The notes below the pieces were generated by a model, which did not search any database, was not told the origin of the DNA, and saw only the letters and a list, made by a program, of their open reading frames with translations. Position numbers and translations under genes: made by a program. A stretch of DNA of 30,999 bases from a virus: positions 1 through 30,999 of IMG/VR virus record IMGVR_UViG_3300017989_000311; one strand, given 5' to 3'. Positions within the stretch are counted from its first letter, which is position 1. Each line of letters begins with the position of its first letter. Below are positions 29,469-30,999 of the stretch, piece after piece.

Positions 29469-29611
29469 TATCTGTGTATCCTCACCTCAACCATGAGTAA
29501 GCCTCTCGGGACGATACGTCCGCAGTTAGGGCATAAGACCTTCTCGCCCAGCGGATGAAATATGCCGTATATGCCTTTTATGGGATAGCAATGCTTGCAA
29601 TAGGTCTTCAT
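29468..29611 (-). CDS. Tiny zinc-ribbon protein (47 aa)
   Basis: ATG 29611, four bases after the portal stop, opens a 47-codon frame ending in a TAATG overlap with the next gene. The product contains CKHC (5-8) and CPNC (27-30) separated by 18 residues, the spacing of a zinc ribbon, in the setting MKTYCKHCYPIKG and VLCPNCGRIVPRG. Paired CxxC motifs in a gene this small make chance unlikely. Function unknown; comparable tiny ribbons are frequent next to phage head genes. Confidence 0.72.
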   Translation of the reverse strand: MKTYCKHCYPIKGIYGIFHPLGEKVLCPNCGRIVPRGLLMVEVRIHR

Positions 29612-29615
29612 GGGA

Positions 29616-30999
29616 TTACGATGAGTGCGCATCTAGAAGGTCTCTCAGCTTATCTTTCGCCCTCAAGGCCATGCGCTCGGCCTCTTCATCCTCATCCTCG
29701 TCCTCATTCCCCCCGCCACCTCCGGGTGCGAATGACGGCGGCTCCTGCTTCTCAGCCTCATCAATCGGGATGAGACGGTTATCGACAAGAAGCTCATCGG
29801 CATTTCCGCCCCTCGGATCCTCGCCTATCTGCGCTCTCGCCTCGTCACGGGTGATGATACCGATAGAGACATGCTTGCTCCGCTCCTCGAGTAATAGCTC
29901 CCGGTTTTCCGGTACCGGGTCGTCAAAAACGCAGAAAAGCATGTTCTCCTCATTCCCATACATAGGGAGGAGCCTCTCATTTATCTTCTGCTCTATCCGG
30001 CGGCACCGCGGAAGGATGCCGTATTTAGCATGGATGATTTCAGCATTCTCAGAGTTTGCCCTGTTGCTGTTAGGATTGAATAAAGCATGAGGTACGTCCA
30101 GCCCGGCGCATATCTCCTCCCTGTTGAGCTTTCGCCCCTCGATATAGCTCAATTCCTCGGGCGTCATAGAGTCGCGGGTAAATTTCATGCCGCGAGGGAG
30201 GGCGAGTGTCTTGCCCGCCTTCTGGGATCCCTTGAACTTTTGCTTAAACGTCTCTTCCATGCGCCGCCTGCTCGCCTGGTCTATCGGCTCTGTCGTCTCC
30301 AGCATACCGCCGGGCCTCGCCCTGTTTTCGAAGAGTGCCTCCTCAAAAGCATTCATCTGACTCTGAATATAGACCGCATCACTGGTGCCCTGAACGCAGG
30401 AAAATCCGGCAAAAATATTATGAGGACTAGGGTCTGCAATCATCAACACCTCATCCTCTTTTAGCACAATCTCCGTATTGCCCTGCTTATAGAGATACCC
30501 CGCAATAGCCTTATCCAGGCTCTTGCCGTATATGGGATTCACAAATTGAGACGGCATTACGAATATCTGGCGGGGGCGTCCTTCATCGTCCCTTATCAGA
30601 TACCAGTACGACTCGCCCGTCAAATCACCGAACATGCTCGTCATGTATTTGAGATCGCGGCTGTTGTGGTAGCGGTTGACATTCGTCATGAGGTCGAGAA
30701 AGGCATGCTCTGTCACTTCATCCACCTCATCAGCCTTTGAGAGAAATCGGTCAAGGGCCGCATTGGAGGAAAGCCACTTGTAGCGTCTTCGGCTTATGGC
30801 CCGTGTCGTTACGGTTTCGAACGCCTTTCCGCGCTTCTGTTTCGCCACATAAAGCCTCAGCGGGACAGAGGCCACACCATTCGCATTCAATTTGACGCAG
30901 GCATAAACCCAGCCCAGATAATTGGCGATATACTCCTGTTTTGTCCGCGGTTTATGGCCTTTACCAAGAGCCTCGCCCCATGTCGTTGAGTGTACCCAT
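29616..30999 (-). CDS. Portal protein, 5' end cut by window edge
   Basis: The frame is open from the window edge (first full codon at 30998) to TAA at 29616, giving 460 residues. LGWVYACVKLNANGVASVPL near the start is the usual beginning of HK97-type portals. Further marks are DLMTNVNRYHNSRDLKYM, GESYWYLIRDDEGRPRQIFV, YKQGNTEIVLKEDEVLMI and KLNREEICAGLDVPHALF, followed by GILPRCRRIEQKINERLLP. The C-terminus is acidic and Gly-rich (GGGGNEDEDEDEEA). It forms the twelve-subunit ring through which DNA enters and leaves the head, and docks the terminase. The terminase gene should lie just beyond the window edge. A TTG at 30890 is not the start, as coding sequence continues upstream of it. Confidence 0.93.
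   Translation of the reverse strand, partial: WVHSTTWGEALGKGHKPRTKQEYIANYLGWVYACVKLNANGVASVPLRLYVAKQKRGKAFETVTTRAISRRRYKWLSSNAALDRFLSKADEVDEVTEHAFLDLMTNVNRYHNSRDLKYMTSMFGDLTGESYWYLIRDDEGRPRQIFVMPSQFVNPIYGKSLDKAIAGYLYKQGNTEIVLKEDEVLMIADPSPHNIFAGFSCVQGTSDAVYIQSQMNAFEEALFENRARPGGMLETTEPIDQASRRRMEETFKQKFKGSQKAGKTLALPRGMKFTRDSMTPEELSYIEGRKLNREEICAGLDVPHALFNPNSNRANSENAEIIHAKYGILPRCRRIEQKINERLLPMYGNEENMLFCVFDDPVPENRELLLEERSKHVSIGIITRDEARAQIGEDPRGGNADELLVDNRLIPIDEAEKQEPPSFAPGGGGGNEDEDEDEEAERMALRAKDKLRDLLDAHSS

Noticed and set aside
1-30999. Insertion sequence, integrase or attachment site
   Set aside because: No transposase, recombinase or direct-repeat boundary was found; the window gives no evidence on lysogeny.

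Overview
This window is part of a tailed-phage genome (Caudoviricetes, long non-contractile tail, HK97-type head) or of a prophage. Every convincing protein gene is on the minus strand, so the window reads from high to low coordinates. The set of portal, prohead protease, HK97-fold capsid, connector, head-tail joining, tail tube, frameshifted tail chaperone and tape-measure genes leaves little doubt about this. Terminase, lysis, replication and integration genes are not in the window. The host cannot be named. Base composition is balanced, genes mostly have strong GGAGG-type ribosome sites, and many neighbours are coupled through TAATG, ATGA or GTGA overlaps.

Layout in transcription order. 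(1) 30999-28388: portal (cut by the window edge), two tiny genes, Mu gpF-like head protein. (2) 28387-28113: non-coding gap with a tRNA-Asp-like gene and a long hairpin. (3) 28112-25440: prohead protease with a long zinc-ribbon/acidic tail, a methyltransferase, a small zinc-ribbon protein and an HTH-like protein. (4) 25439-25200: hairpin-rich leader. (5) 25199-21133: major capsid protein with scaffold domain, small head protein, GT4 glycosyltransferase, then a second capsid paralogue without the scaffold domain. (6) 21062-18613: very small genes, a putative fibre or adaptor protein and a methyltransferase. (7) 18616-12405: sulfotransferase, glycosyltransferase, beta-helix spike, LamG-like protein, a two-repeat-class fibre-like protein and an Ig-like protein. 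(8) 12395-10250: connector, a small gene, head-tail joining protein, gp10-like protein. (9) 10253-5184: methyltransferase, two glycosyltransferases, sulfotransferase and an 866-residue four-domain enzyme (GT / LicD-like / cytidylyltransferase-like / GT). (10) 5193-1: tail completion, tail tube, frameshifted chaperones, tape measure and a discoidin-like tail protein running off the edge.

The striking theme is that at least ten glycan-building or modifying genes (glycosyltransferases, COG4627-like methyltransferases, PAPS-type sulfotransferases and a probable CDP-alcohol phosphotransferase fusion) are interleaved, gene by gene and with overlaps, among virion structural genes. The simplest reading is that the phage builds a decorated (methylated, sulfated, perhaps phospho-alcohol-bearing) glycan late in infection, either on its own particle or on the host surface. 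This is an inference from context. Other points of interest are the paired capsid proteins, receptor-binding-type genes lying between head and connector genes, and two structured non-coding intervals.
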